A stretch of DNA of 64,000 nucleotides. Source: Rhodothermales bacterium. Lineage in GTDB: Bacteria; Bacteroidota; Rhodothermia; Rhodothermales; Bin80. Position numbers and translations under genes: made by a program. The DNA is taken from the NCBI GenBank assembly GCA_951812585.1, contig OX638318.1:152819-216818 (forward strand), read 5' to 3'. This document shows positions 1 through 9,127 of the stretch, in pieces (position 1 is the stretch's first letter; each line of letters starts with the position of its first letter). Under the pieces are notes generated by a model, which did not search any database, was not told the origin of the DNA, and worked only from the letters and a program-made list of their open reading frames with translations.

Positions 1-695
1 GCTGAAGCCAGCGCATGACTCAAGTAACATGCCTGCGGCGCCACCGGCTCACTGCAGCCGGTCAGGCAGCGGTGACACTCGGTCAGCAGACCTTGGCTGT
101 CCAAGGCCGTTACAAGAAAGGTCGCACTCAGGTGGTCGCGCACTTCCTGGAGCGTGTCCTTGAACCGTTCCAATACGTGCCGATAGTCCAGATGCGACCT
201 GGAACCACTGACCACGAGGCGTTCCCAGCGCCGCACATGATCCTTGGGCGGTGTATAGCCGAGGAGTACGGTATTGGTGGTTTCGTAGTGCTCCTTAGGC
301 TGCAAAAATTGGTGCCGGCGTTCCATCTCCACGGCCCGGAGCGCCGGTGTGGGAAAGTGGCATTCGTCCAGGGACGGATACTCGCGCCGTTCGCGGCGAT
401 GCACATTGACTTCCAAGGCGTACCCTTCACCCAAGAGCGCAATCGCTTCATGCACGGCACTGGCCGCCTGGCTTACTTCTTCTTTGGAGGCGCTTTCCAG
501 ATCGCGACCGCGGAGCGTCATGCCTGCGACAAAGGTGCCGTCCTTCATCAGTATCACGCCTTCATCAACGAAAAACGCCCAGCCCAGGAGATCTCCCAGT
601 CCTTCCCGCGGCACGCCGGATGAAGCCAGGCGCCGGGCCAAGGGCCATGTGCTGGCGCCCAGAAGGGCGCCGCCCAAAAAGCTTAAAGGGTCCAT
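1..695 (-). CDS. trbE: TrbE/VirB4-family conjugal transfer ATPase, N-terminal part (runs off window)
   Basis: The minus-strand frame is open from an ATG at 693-695 to the window edge, giving 231 codons. The N-terminal hydrophobic stretch is followed by LGWAFFVDEGVILMKDGTF and AGMTLRGRDLES, the typical opening of the CagE/TrbE/VirB N-terminal domain. This family supplies the inner-membrane-associated ATPase that powers type IV secretion or conjugative pilus assembly. The Walker motifs would lie beyond the window. trbD and trbC lie upstream on the same strand, which fits the usual trbC-trbD-trbE order, although 440 bases separate trbD from this start. The frame stays open a little upstream of the ATG, so the exact start is uncertain. 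Whether the gene is intact beyond the edge cannot be judged. Confidence 0.82.
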   Translation of the reverse strand, partial: MDPLSFLGGALLGASTWPLARRLASSGVPREGLGDLLGWAFFVDEGVILMKDGTFVAGMTLRGRDLESASKEEVSQAASAVHEAIALLGEGYALEVNVHRRERREYPSLDECHFPTPALRAVEMERRHQFLQPKEHYETTNTVLLGYTPPKDHVRRWERLVVSGSRSHLDYRHVLERFKDTLQEVRDHLSATFLVTALDSQGLLTECHRCLTGCSEPVAPQACYLSHALAS

Positions 696-1134
696 GATCG
701 GCCGGGTCGTGTTATCCGCAGCGGATTGTATGCCGAAACCATGCGAGGCGAAACGCGGCAAGCGCAACGATCCCGGCAAGAATGCCGCAGATACGCCCAT
801 TGTCGCGTACGGTCCAGCGTCACGCGCACACGGAACGCGCCATAATAAGGGCGATTGGAGGTTGGTTGTCAACGTCACGTGCAGGGAAGCCGCACGCATC
901 CGGGCAGACCCTGTGCAACTCGTGCAACTCGGTCCACCCACCAAGACGTGCACCTGGTCTCCGCCAAGGGCTGCACCTCTGCTCAGCGCAGCTAGCGCTG
1001 GTAGAGGAGCCGCCAGGAAGCGTTCAGCGCCGTGGTCGCTTAGCTGCTCCGCCCAATTGCCTGCCAGGCGTGACTTTCAGCATGCGCATAGGCCCGCGCA
1101 GTCATCAAGCACTACCGGGCTGCGTGCAGGCGGC
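696..1134. other. Gap between trbD and trbE without a recognisable gene
   Basis: This is about 440 bases inside what should be a tight operon. On the minus strand the best frame near 700-800 encodes a short hydrophobic stretch (ILAGIVALAAFRLAW) but has no start codon and ends about 20 bases before trbE. The plus-strand open frames here are continuations of shadows of trbE. It may be the remnant of a lost small gene or of an insertion, but nothing was identified. Confidence 0.4.
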
Positions 1135-1458
1135 TTAGCCAAACCGACCGCCCACGCGGTCCATCCACATCTGAGACTGCTCTTTTGCCTGGTGCGGATA
1201 GTACGCGTTGTAGCGCAGTGCGCGCGGCAGGATGTCCATGAGGTACGGCTCATTTTCGAAGAGGCGGCGCAGTATCGGCAATAGTACTAGGAACACGAGT
1301 GCGCAGCCGCCGACCACGAGCGGATCCAGTCGGGAAGCAATCGCCATGCACACCATCAAGAGGGCCAAAAGCAGAAACGCCTCTTGTGGCAGGCCCAGTA
1401 ACTGCGGCCGCCGTTGGAGCGAATCGTACACGGGTGCACGCAGCAGCGATTCGGACAT
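1135..1458 (-). CDS. trbD: TrbD/VirB3-like type IV secretion inner-membrane protein
   Basis: A 107-residue protein. After a short cytoplasmic N-terminus (APVYDSLQRRPQLLGLP) it has two adjacent hydrophobic segments at about residues 26-43 and 46-62, then a basic region with FENEPYLMDILPRALRY. This is the usual size and plan of VirB3/TrbD, a small bitopic partner of the VirB4 ATPase. Its ATG overlaps the trbC stop codon (TAATG at 1456-1460), which implies translational coupling. A longer frame reaches 1911, but the part upstream of this ATG is a shadow of trbC. The assignment rests on size, topology and gene order. Confidence 0.8.
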   Translation of the reverse strand: MSESLLRAPVYDSLQRRPQLLGLPQEAFLLLALLMVCMAIASRLDPLVVGGCALVFLVLLPILRRLFENEPYLMDILPRALRYNAYYPHQAKEQSQMWMDRVGGRFG

Positions 1459-1793
1459 TAGAGCACTGCGCCCTGAAATGCGAAGAACTCTGAAATCTGC
1501 GCCGCGCCGAAGATGATCACCGCGCCAACCACCGTGCGGCCAAGCAGTTCGCCGGCGCGCGTGGCACGCGTGATCCACCAGGCGATGCCACCAAGCACGA
1601 TGATAAGCAGGAATGCAGCGGTTGCCAGATCGCCCGTCAGAAGCGCAACGATCTTCTGGACAGTGCCGGTTGCGATCTCCACGCCGCCGATGCCGCTGGC
1701 AAGCCCGACAGCGGGGCAAAGAGCCACGGCCATAGCCGCAATGGCAAGCCTCTGAACAAGCCTCGACCTGTACCGCATAGATAGACGCATCAT
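1458..1793 (-). CDS. trbC: TrbC/VirB2-like pilin
   Basis: A 111-residue protein with a signal sequence (LVQRLAIAAMAVALCPAVGL) and two further hydrophobic helices, at about residues 54-74 and 84-105, separated by the short polar loop ITRATRAGELLGR. This is the layout of VirB2/TrbC major pilins, which are processed and inserted in the inner membrane before pilus assembly. It is the first recognisable gene of the Trb group here and is coupled to trbD by overlapping stop and start codons. The start could also be the second or third nearby ATG. No promoter was identified; a decayed transposase begins about 170 bases upstream. Confidence 0.78.
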   Translation of the reverse strand: MMRLSMRYRSRLVQRLAIAAMAVALCPAVGLASGIGGVEIATGTVQKIVALLTGDLATAAFLLIIVLGGIAWWITRATRAGELLGRTVVGAVIIFGAAQISEFFAFQGAVL

Positions 1794-1959
1794 GATACTG
1801 CCTTGAAGTGACTGATATGGTACGCCGGGCGCGGGGCCACTGGCACGCGGTTGCCGCTACGAAAAGGACAAGATCGCCATGCTGGCACCAGTACAGGCAA
1901 ACTTGGCGCAATGCAATTCCGCCGGCCTATACGCTGCTGGTGATCCGCGTGGCATTTGT

Positions 1960-2366
1960 TGGAACGCAGCACCGCAATCGGTTCAGTGTGCTGGAACGCG
2001 CCAGCGGATGCCCCCTGGTCACGCTCCCGGCGCGCACCGGTTATATCTTCGCAGCCCATGGCCACACGGGATCGTCCCGCAGGCGGTGATGGCCCTTCAC
2101 GTCTTCGTAGCCCAGGCCTATCGCGTAGATTCGTTGCCTAAGCATCGCCTCCAAGGTGAGCTCGACCTTGCCGGATCACGGTGGCCCGTGAAGCAGGCGG
2201 CCAAGCGGCCCAAGACGTCGAACGTCTGGTCGGCCTCTCGTAGCAGCAGTGACCCTGTGTCCGGGGACATAGGGTCGCCATCGAACGTTCCGACCACTTG
2301 TGCAACCGCCCCAAGTCCGAGAAACGAAGCGCTTCCGTATGACCATTTTGCTCCTTTGCAGCGCAA
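1960..2366 (-). pseudogene. IS1380-family transposase, N-terminal fragment, frameshifted
   Basis: Reading leftward from 2366, the first frame gives MSPDTGSLLLREADQTFDVL and RLAACFTGHRDPARS. It then shifts to a second frame with LEAMLRQRIYAIGLGYEDVK and HHRLRDDP, and finally shifts again to RGHPLARSSTLNRL. This order matches the N-terminal third of IS1380-family DDE transposases, where such segments run in one frame. At least two frameshifts and the loss of the catalytic part make it a dead fragment. It lies between the Trb genes and the LRR protease and may mark the edge of an integrated element. Confidence 0.75.
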
Positions 2367-2525
2367 AGGATGGTTATAACTGATGGTATATCGTCCGGGC
2401 TAGGAGGGTGCCCGTGGCCTGCCTCACAAGTGACAAAACCTTCAATTCCGGGCTTTTGCAAGAGACTTTTTTTTACAATTGGAGTATGCTACAAGCAATT
2501 GCATCTTCTAATGGATGGATTTGAC

Positions 2526-5500
2526 ATGCGTATCCTGATCGTGTTGCTACTGCCTGTGGTTCTGGCTGTGCCCTTGGCTGGAGCGCAGGGCGATCCCGAG
2601 TATGCGTCTCATGTGGTCGTGGTACAGTTTGCGCCGGAGGTGGCCATGGCCAACAGAGCCAGCACGACCGGGCTGCGCGACTTTGACCAGAGGGCGTCGC
2701 AGTACGGCGTCCACCTGATTGCGCGCGTGTATCCGTTTCTGGATCATGTGGAGCCCACGCCGAAGACCAGGCAGAACCTGATGGCGCTCCGCCGCACGTA
2801 TTATGTGCGCTATCAGGCGAATGTGGCTCCGAAGGCGGTGGCCAGTAATCTGGCCACGGCGCCAGGCGTGGTGTATGCCGAGCCGGTGCTCGTGAATCGT
2901 ACGCAGGCGTATTGGGAGCGTGTGCACCCCAATGATCCCATGTACAGTCAGCAGACGGAGCTACGTCAATTGCGCTTGCCGGAGGCGTGGGATGAGGTCA
3001 AGAGCGAAGGCGGCGCACCGCGGGTCGTCATAGCCATCGTGGACGGTGGCGGCGAATGGCGGCATGAGGATCTTCGCGCCAACGTTTGGACGAATCCGGG
3101 TGAGGTTGCCGACAACGGTGTCGATGACGACGGCAACGGGTTCATCGACGATGTGCACGGTGTCAACTTCGCCAACGGCGACGACACGGACAACGATCCG
3201 ACGGGGCTGCCGGAGACGCCCTCGAATGCCCAACATGGCACGGCCGTTGCAGGTTCGGCCAGCGCGGTGACCGACAACAGCGTGGGAGTAGCCGGTGCGG
3301 CCTGGAACGCGGATCTGATGCACATCAATGCTGGGTGCGAGCAGCGTGATTCAGGTATCTGCTATGGCTACGAGGGCATTCTCTATGCGGCGGCCAATGG
3401 GGCGGATATCATCAATGCGAGCTGGGGAGGCCTGGCAGGACACGATGATTATATCAGGCTTCCGGACCAAACGCTGAATCTGGCCACGGACATGGGAGCC
3501 CTTGTGGTAGCCGCCGCCGGTAATTTTGCGCGCAGCAACGATCTGTTCCGATACTATCCGGCCCGTAGTCCGCGCGTGCTGTCGGTGGGTGCAACGGAGA
3601 AGGACACGCGCAGACGGGCGGGTTTCTCGAATTACGGAAAGCTGGTAAACGTTTTTGCTCCGGGCGAGGGCATCGTGACCACCGGATCAGACAACGGCTA
3701 TATATCTGCCAGCGGGACGTCGTTTTCGTCGCCGTTGACGGCAGGCGTGGCGGCATTGGTGAAGACCCGGTTTCCCAACATGGGACCGGACGCGCTGCGG
3801 GAGCACATTAGGCTTACGAGCGACAATATGGATGCGGAGAATCCGGGCCTGGCCGGACGGCTCGGGCGGGGGTTTGTAAACGCGCTGGCGGCCCTCGGCG
3901 TGCCGGCTGTACCCGCCGTACGCCTCAAGCGCTGGAGTTGGGTGGACGACGACGGTGACCGCCAGATTGCTTCGGGCGATGTGGTAACGGTAACGGCAAC
4001 GGTAGTCAATTACCTGGCCGATGCCCGTCAACTCCGTGTGGGGCTTGTGGGGGCCGAACCGTATTCGTTCATAGACTTGACCGCTGCGTCGGTCAATATT
4101 GGAAGCCTGGCCGGTGGCGACTCGGTCGAGGTCCGGCTGGAGTTTACGGTGGCTTCGGACGCGCCTGCCAACCAGCGAGTGCGTTTCTTCACGCACATCC
4201 GTGAAGGGGCACACGAGGACGAGGCGGACCAGCTTTCGTTTCGGGTCAACCGGTCGCTGGAGCCGGTCCATCAAAGCTTGAGTGCATTATACGTGGCCAC
4301 CGGCGGGGACGAATGGACGCGCAATGACCATTGGGACATCACGACGGTTCCGAATGAGGAGGCGCTGGCCTTGTGGTTTGGTGTTTTCCTCAATCAGGGA
4401 TGGCTGTATCAGCTGGCATTGCCTAATAACAATCTTACGGGGTCGCTTCCGCCCGAACTCGGCAATCTCTCGGAACTGCAGGTGCTATGGCTGTCCGACA
4501 ATTCGTTGACGGGGCCGCTTCCACCCGAGATAGGCAATCTTTCGCAATTGCAAGGGCTGTATCTGTACAAAAATTCGCTGACGGGGTCGATCCCTTCCGA
4601 ACTCGGCAAGCTCTCGGAATTGCAAGAGCTGCAGCTGTTCGGCAATTCGCTGACGGGACCGCTTCCGGCCGAGATAGGCAATCTTTCGCAATTGCAAGTG
4701 CTGTGGATGGACGGCAATTCTCTGACGGGGCCGCTTCCGCCCGAGATAGGCAATCTTTCGCAATTGCAAGTGCTGTATCTGTACAAAAATTCGCTGACGG
4801 GGCCGATCCCGTCCGAAATCGGCAATCTTTCGGAATTGCGAAGGTTATCTCTGCACAGCAATTCGTTGACAGGGCCGCTTCCGCCCGAACTCGGCAATCT
4901 TTCGCAATTGCAAGTGCTGTATCTGGACGGGAATAGGCTGGCAGGGTCGATCCCGGCCGAAATCAGCAACCTCTCGGCTTTGAAAGAGCTGTATCTGTAC
5001 AACAATTCGCTAACGGGGTCGATCCCGCCCGAAATCGGCAACCTCTCGGCTTTGAAAGAGCTGTTTCTGTCCCGCAATTCGCTGACGGGGTCGATCCCGG
5101 CCGAACTCGGCAACCTCTCGGCTTTGCAAGCGCTGGATCTGTCCAGCAATTTGCTAACGGGGCCGCTTCCGCCCGAACTCGGCAATCTTTCGGAATTGCA
5201 AGTGCTGGATCTGCGCGGCAATTCGCTGACGGGGCCACTTCCAGCCGGAATCGGCAATCTTTCGGAATTGCAGTGGTCATATCTGAATAACACTTCGCTG
5301 ACGGGGCCGCTTCCGCCCGAAATCGGCAATCTCTCGGCTTTGCAAACGCTGTATCTGCACGACAATTCGCTGACGGGGCCGATCCCACCCGAAATCGGCA
5401 ACCTCTCGGAATTGGGCATTCTGTATCTGTACAATAATTCACTAACGGGGCCGCTTCCGCCCGAACTCGGCAATCTTTCGCAATTGAGATGGTTATCTCT

Positions 5501-6518
5501 GCACAACAATTCGCTGACAGGTGTGCTGCCGCGGAGTCTCATGCAGCTGGACAGTCTAAGCCATTTCTACTTTTACGGCCAGGAACTGTGCGCACCGGCG
5601 GACAATGACTTCCAAGCGTGGCTGAGCAGCATCCCGAATACAGACGGGCCCACCTGTGCATTCTTGCATCTTACAGGTACAATTGCAAATCAAACCTTTC
5701 CCAGAGCACAACCCATTGCACCGCTGGTCTTGCCTGAAGCCTCGGGAGGTGTGTCGCCGATCAATTACACGCTGGCCCCCACACCGCCGACAGGCCTAAG
5801 CTTTGACTCGGCAACGCGCACGATCAGCGGTACGCCGACGGAAGTCACGCAAGGTCCCTTGCCCTACACATACACGGCGACCGACGCGAACGGATCTGCC
5901 GACAGTTTGCACTTCACTATTGAGGTGTTTTTACCTTTGCATCTTACAGGTACAATTGCAAATCAAACCTTTCCCAGAGCACAGGCCATTGCGCCGCTGG
6001 TCTTGCCTGAAGCCTCGGGAGGCGTGTCGCCGATCAATTACACGCTGGCCCACACACTGCCGACAGGCCTAAGCTTTGACTCGGCAACACGCACGATCAG
6101 CGGTACGCCGACGGAAGTCACGCAAGCTCCCTTACCCTACACATACACGGCGACCGACGCGATCGGGTCCGCCGACAGTTTGCACTTCACCATTGAGGTG
6201 TTTTCACCAGTGGCCGCTGAGCACGAAACATTGCCGGAGTCGTTTGCCGTGCATGGCAATTACCCGAATCCCTTCCGTGCATGGACCCGCATCGTGTTCG
6301 ATCTGCCTTGGCCGGCGCGCGTGACCGTTGAAGTCATGGACTTAACGGGCCGGCGCGTGCTTGCTATAGCGCCGGTGGATCTGGCCGCTGGATGGGCGCA
6401 TAACATTGCAATAAGCGGCCTTACCCTTTCTTCAGGACTCTACCTGTATCGCCTGATGGCCGTGTCGCCCGAGAGCCACGCAACGTATCGGATGGGTCGC
6501 TTCGTGCACATTCGCTAA
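2526..6518 (+). CDS. Secreted S8 subtilase with 16 leucine-rich repeats, two Ig-like repeats and a T9SS C-terminal domain
   Basis: The ATG at 2526 opens a signal peptide (MRILIVLLLPVVLAVPLAGA); the frame is open further upstream but lacks signal-peptide character. The protein has 1330 residues. The peptidase S8 triad is complete: Asp173 in AIVDGGGEW, His237 in NAQHGTAVAG and Ser399 in SGTSFSSPLTAG. A linker domain follows, then 16 24-residue plant-type LRRs of the form NSLTGPLPPELGNLS (about residues 630-1012), two 91-residue putative Ig (He_PIG-like) repeats (about 1047-1228), and a Por-secretion-type tail starting at NYPNPFRAWTRIVFDLP. It is expected to be exported by Sec and then by the type IX system, and anchored or released outside the cell. 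The LRR array suggests protein or glycan binding; the substrate is unknown. Confidence 0.9.
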   Translation: MRILIVLLLPVVLAVPLAGAQGDPEYASHVVVVQFAPEVAMANRASTTGLRDFDQRASQYGVHLIARVYPFLDHVEPTPKTRQNLMALRRTYYVRYQANVAPKAVASNLATAPGVVYAEPVLVNRTQAYWERVHPNDPMYSQQTELRQLRLPEAWDEVKSEGGAPRVVIAIVDGGGEWRHEDLRANVWTNPGEVADNGVDDDGNGFIDDVHGVNFANGDDTDNDPTGLPETPSNAQHGTAVAGSASAVTDNSVGVAGAAWNADLMHINAGCEQRDSGICYGYEGILYAAANGADIINASWGGLAGHDDYIRLPDQTLNLATDMGALVVAAAGNFARSNDLFRYYPARSPRVLSVGATEKDTRRRAGFSNYGKLVNVFAPGEGIVTTGSDNGYISASGTSFSSPLTAGVAALVKTRFPNMGPDALREHIRLTSDNMDAENPGLAGRLGRGFVNALAALGVPAVPAVRLKRWSWVDDDGDRQIASGDVVTVTATVVNYLADARQLRVGLVGAEPYSFIDLTAASVNIGSLAGGDSVEVRLEFTVASDAPANQRVRFFTHIREGAHEDEADQLSFRVNRSLEPVHQSLSALYVATGGDEWTRNDHWDITTVPNEEALALWFGVFLNQGWLYQLALPNNNLTGSLPPELGNLSELQVLWLSDNSLTGPLPPEIGNLSQLQGLYLYKNSLTGSIPSELGKLSELQELQLFGNSLTGPLPAEIGNLSQLQVLWMDGNSLTGPLPPEIGNLSQLQVLYLYKNSLTGPIPSEIGNLSELRRLSLHSNSLTGPLPPELGNLSQLQVLYLDGNRLAGSIPAEISNLSALKELYLYNNSLTGSIPPEIGNLSALKELFLSRNSLTGSIPAELGNLSALQALDLSSNLLTGPLPPELGNLSELQVLDLRGNSLTGPLPAGIGNLSELQWSYLNNTSLTGPLPPEIGNLSALQTLYLHDNSLTGPIPPEIGNLSELGILYLYNNSLTGPLPPELGNLSQLRWLSLHNNSLTGVLPRSLMQLDSLSHFYFYGQELCAPADNDFQAWLSSIPNTDGPTCAFLHLTGTIANQTFPRAQPIAPLVLPEASGGVSPINYTLAPTPPTGLSFDSATRTISGTPTEVTQGPLPYTYTATDANGSADSLHFTIEVFLPLHLTGTIANQTFPRAQAIAPLVLPEASGGVSPINYTLAHTLPTGLSFDSATRTISGTPTEVTQAPLPYTYTATDAIGSADSLHFTIEVFSPVAAEHETLPESFAVHGNYPNPFRAWTRIVFDLPWPARVTVEVMDLTGRRVLAIAPVDLAAGWAHNIAISGLTLSSGLYLYRLMAVSPESHATYRMGRFVHIR
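4430..5560 (+). repeat. 72-base tandem repeats encoding 16 plant-type LRRs
   Basis: Near-identical 72-base units each encode a 24-residue repeat of the form LxxLxLxxNSLTGxLPxELGNLS. They vary mostly at the predicted surface positions and in ELGNLSQLQ versus EIGNLSALK. DNA-level similarity is high between several units, which points to recent expansion or gene-conversion-like shuffling. The last unit (LPRSLMQLDSLSHFYF) is a divergent cap. Confidence 0.9.
5664..6209 (+). repeat. Tandem 273-base duplication encoding two Ig-like domains
   Basis: Units 5664-5936 and 5937-6209 are nearly identical in DNA, differing at scattered positions. Each encodes a 91-residue domain from LHLTGTIANQTFPRA to LHFTIEVF. 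The in-frame period of exactly 91 codons and the high identity indicate a recent duplication inside the protease gene. Confidence 0.9.
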
Positions 6519-6738
6519 AGGAGACATCCACGGCCCGCTGTAATCACGAATCCCCATGGCCGGCCGTAATCTGGATCGATACGGCATTTGTCGGCCATGG
6601 CCCACCTTCATTCGACCGGTCAGAATGGGTGAAACGACATCTGAAATGTACCGACGGGCGTAGGTGGTCCCTAGCCCCCTTGCCGAGTAATCAAAAACAG
6701 GACTTAACATTAGCACGTTTGCCGGTTAAGTTGCCGGC
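6519..6738. other. Intergenic stretch leading into the DruA-like remnant
   Basis: No gene is seen. Positions 6607-6622 (TTCATTCGACCGGTCA) recur in inverted orientation at 24109-24124. The last 60 bases before 6739 (from about 6676) are also conserved upstream of the second DruA-like copy at 17940-18005, so they are likely the native 5-prime flank of that element's gene. Confidence 0.5.
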
Positions 6739-7230
6739 ATGGCGGGGCAGTATCAGATACGGACGACGCTTCGGGCATCGGTGCCAGCGTTGTCCGCGAT
6801 CCTGGACGCGCATCAGGACAAGAGCCGGAACGCGGTCGGCCGGATCGTGTGCGCGGCGTTTGTAAGCTGCGCACCGTCGCACACAGCAGGGCAGCTGTGT
6901 GAAGGTGCTGCGGGTTTTGGAGGCGGAAGGCCACATCACACTGCCCGCGCCGCAGTGCGCACTGCAGATCACCGGTCCGCGACTGCTGGAGCGTCCGGTA
7001 GCAGCGCCGGTTGCTATGCCCGACACGGTGGGGCAGTTAAGGGACTGGCGATTGCTCTGGTCATCAGCCGGCAGGATCGTGCGATATGGAGTACGCTGAT
7101 GGACCGGGAGCATCCGCGTGGGGTGACGACCTTTGCGGGGGCGCAGCGGCGCTATTTGATCAGTAGTAGACACGGCATCCTGGCCGCCGTTGGATTCTCG
7201 GCGCGGCGTGGTATCTCAAGCCCGGGACCT
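6739..7230 (+). pseudogene. DruA-like (DUF4338) gene remnant, copy A
   Basis: The reading starts MAGQYQIRTTLRASVPAL and SRNAVGRIVCAAF. It shifts frame to KVLRVLEAEGHITLPAPQ and returns to the first frame with LMDREHPRGVTTFAGAQRRY and SRHGILAAVGFSA. This is the order of DUF4338 proteins, the family that includes DruA of Druantia anti-phage systems and proteins carried by some transposon-like elements. The compensating frameshifts and the missing C-terminal part show decay. The 210-codon open frame over this region mixes real and out-of-frame sequence and should not be taken as a protein. Copies B and C lie near 17.7 and 25.1 kb. The family assignment is from memory of the motif order. Confidence 0.7.
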
Positions 7231-7232
7231 GC

Positions 7233-8261
7233 TTACGTGAATACATCCGTGACGCGGTTGAAAAACGAGCGAATCTTGGACCTTGCGCTCGGACGGAAAG
7301 AGGGCGACTTGCGCAGGCGTGCAAGCGTATGCCGATCCTCTTTGGTGAGGGTGCGCGGCGTCCATACATGAACAGTAACCAGGAGATCCCCGCGACGGCC
7401 GGAGTTGATGTCCTGGATGCCCTTGCCTGCGATCCGCAGCAAATGGCCCGACTGCGTTCCAGGCTTGATGTTCAGTGGCGCAGTCCCGTCCAGCGTAGGT
7501 ACCGCGACTGCAACGCCCAGTGCAGCGTCGGGAAAGGAAATGTACAGATCGTGAAACAGATCGGTGCCCCTGCGCTCAAAGTCATCGCTGGGAATCTCCT
7601 TGATCACCACCCGCAGATCTCCGGGCGGCCCGCCGCGCTTGCCGGCGTTGCCTTCCCCGCGCAGCGATAGGTACTGCCCCTCCGAAACACCCGCCGGGAC
7701 CCGAACCGAAACCGTCTTTTCGGCATCCACGCGGCCCTCGCCCCAGCACTCGCCGCACTTGTCCTCGATCACCTGCCCCTCGCCATGACAAGCGCGACAA
7801 GGACGCACGTTGACAATCTGGCCCAGCATCGTTTGCCGGGCCTGCCGCTGCTCGCCATAACCATCGCAGGTGCCGCACATACGCAAAGCCTTTCGACCTC
7901 CCTTGGCACCCGTGCCCTCGCAGGCCTCGCAGACAATGAATCGGCGCAACTTGACCTTCTTGCCCGCAATCCCCTGGGCGACTTCTGCAAGCGTGAGCCT
8001 GAGCGTTATTCTGAGATTTTCGCCGGGTTGCCCGATCGACGCGCGGCGACGCGGACCTGAGCCACCCCCAAAAAACTCGCTCCAAGGACTCCCACCCCCC
8101 GCAGACTGGGAAAAGATGTCGCTGAACGCACTGAAGATGTCCTGTACGTTGCTGAAAGGCGAACCGGTGGCTCCGTTGCCGCCCGTGCGCGTTTGCCGTA
8201 GCCGAACGGTTGCCAATTCTTGCCTCCTTCGTGCCACGACCAGTGTTTCCTTCGTGCGCAC
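7233..8261 (-). pseudogene. dnaJ: dnaJ, N-terminally truncated (J domain absent)
   Basis: From about residue 27 the 342-residue frame is a good DnaJ: a Gly/Phe-like linker, four intact zinc-binding CxxCxGxG motifs (CEACEGTG 111-118, CGTCDGYG 129-136, CRACHGEG 155-162, CGECWGEG 169-176), both C-terminal substrate-binding domains, and a natural end (FFNRVTDVFT). The roughly 70-residue J domain with its HPD motif, needed to stimulate DnaK, is absent. The first 26 residues are unrelated, and no HPD motif occurs in any frame just upstream. A broken DruA-like copy abuts the 3-prime end. I read it as a truncated extra dnaJ, possibly a pseudogene. The well-kept remainder leaves open a J-less product that binds substrate without recruiting DnaK. 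Confidence 0.75.
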
Positions 8262-8441
8262 CGACCAGTACTATGCGTGCGTTTGCGCCGCAAGTAATTG
8301 AGTCAAAGAACAACGCCCATAGGCAATGCAAGTGACCTTCGTTTGGCTTAACCCGCGCACTGCGCCCATAGGCGCGGTACCCGCGGGCGATGTCAGCCCC
8401 GACGTTCGTTCCCGTCCAATGTGACCGTAGCCGACCGATTC

Positions 8442-9116
8442 ATGGTCAGACCGATTCATGGCCTCTTGCTGCTACTGGTGGTGCCGGCGCATGCCTGGGC
8501 ACAATCATTCGATCAGGTGACGCGCCCGGTGGCCACCCTCGTGCGTCCGGCACAGATCGACTCGTTTCTCAACGCGCTTCTCATTCCGCCACCAGACACC
8601 GTCAGCACGGTGGACATCGTAGACCTGACCGGCAACGGATACGGGCCTGACGACATGGTCATCCTGTACCCATCCCAGGCAATCTATCCCCTGGGTGCCG
8701 ATGTCCCGCGCACGCTGCAGGACATCATGAAAACATGGGAACTGGCAGCCGACTATCGCCTGGATGCCACGCTGGAAGAAAGCTACACCCTGGAAGTCGA
8801 AGCGCACCGCCAACAGGATCCGCGCTCCGCCATCAGCGGGTCGGTCATCCGCGCGATCGCAAACTACTACGATGGCGCGGACATGGACCTCAGGCTCTCG
8901 CGCGGCGAGGACGGACTGCGTCTGGAAATGTGGAACTACGACCCTGATGCGCTCCAGTACCGGCCCCAAACGGCGGCGGCATGCGGGCCCGCGGCAACGC
9001 AGTGGTTCGCGTTCGCCAAGCCGCGTTTTGTGCTGGCCTTCAGTGAACCGGGCACCTGCATGGAGGTGCGGCAGGATGGCAACCGCGTAATCACCAGGCT
9101 CTGCGACAACGACTAA
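8442..9116 (+). CDS. Secreted protein of unknown function, first gene of the pilus-like cluster
   Basis: A 224-residue protein from the ATG at 8442; an ATG at 8421 would add seven residues. The signal peptide is MVRPIHGLLLLLVVPAHAWA with likely cleavage before QSF. The mature part has VDIVDLTGNGYGPDDMVILY and two Cys residues near the C-terminus. I recognise no family. It lies 11 bases upstream of the first pilin-like gene on the same strand, so it is probably co-transcribed and acts in the periplasm or at the surface with that cluster. A tip adhesin or accessory subunit is possible, but that is a guess from position. Confidence 0.75.
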   Translation: MVRPIHGLLLLLVVPAHAWAQSFDQVTRPVATLVRPAQIDSFLNALLIPPPDTVSTVDIVDLTGNGYGPDDMVILYPSQAIYPLGADVPRTLQDIMKTWELAADYRLDATLEESYTLEVEAHRQQDPRSAISGSVIRAIANYYDGADMDLRLSRGEDGLRLEMWNYDPDALQYRPQTAAACGPAATQWFAFAKPRFVLAFSEPGTCMEVRQDGNRVITRLCDND

Positions 9117-9127
9117 ACCCCTACCCG

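Noticed and set aside
349-1284. A 311-codon plus-strand frame across the Trb region
   Set aside because: It overlaps trbE and trbD on the opposite strand, has no recognisable domain and has the composition of a G+C-driven shadow frame.
4409-5542. A 377-codon minus-strand frame with regular repeats
   Set aside because: It is the antisense of the LRR array; the apparent repeats are the mirror of the 72-base units.
4430-5560. Possible CRISPR-like array because of regular spacing
   Set aside because: The units are directly adjacent 72-base coding repeats in frame within a protease gene, without unique spacers.
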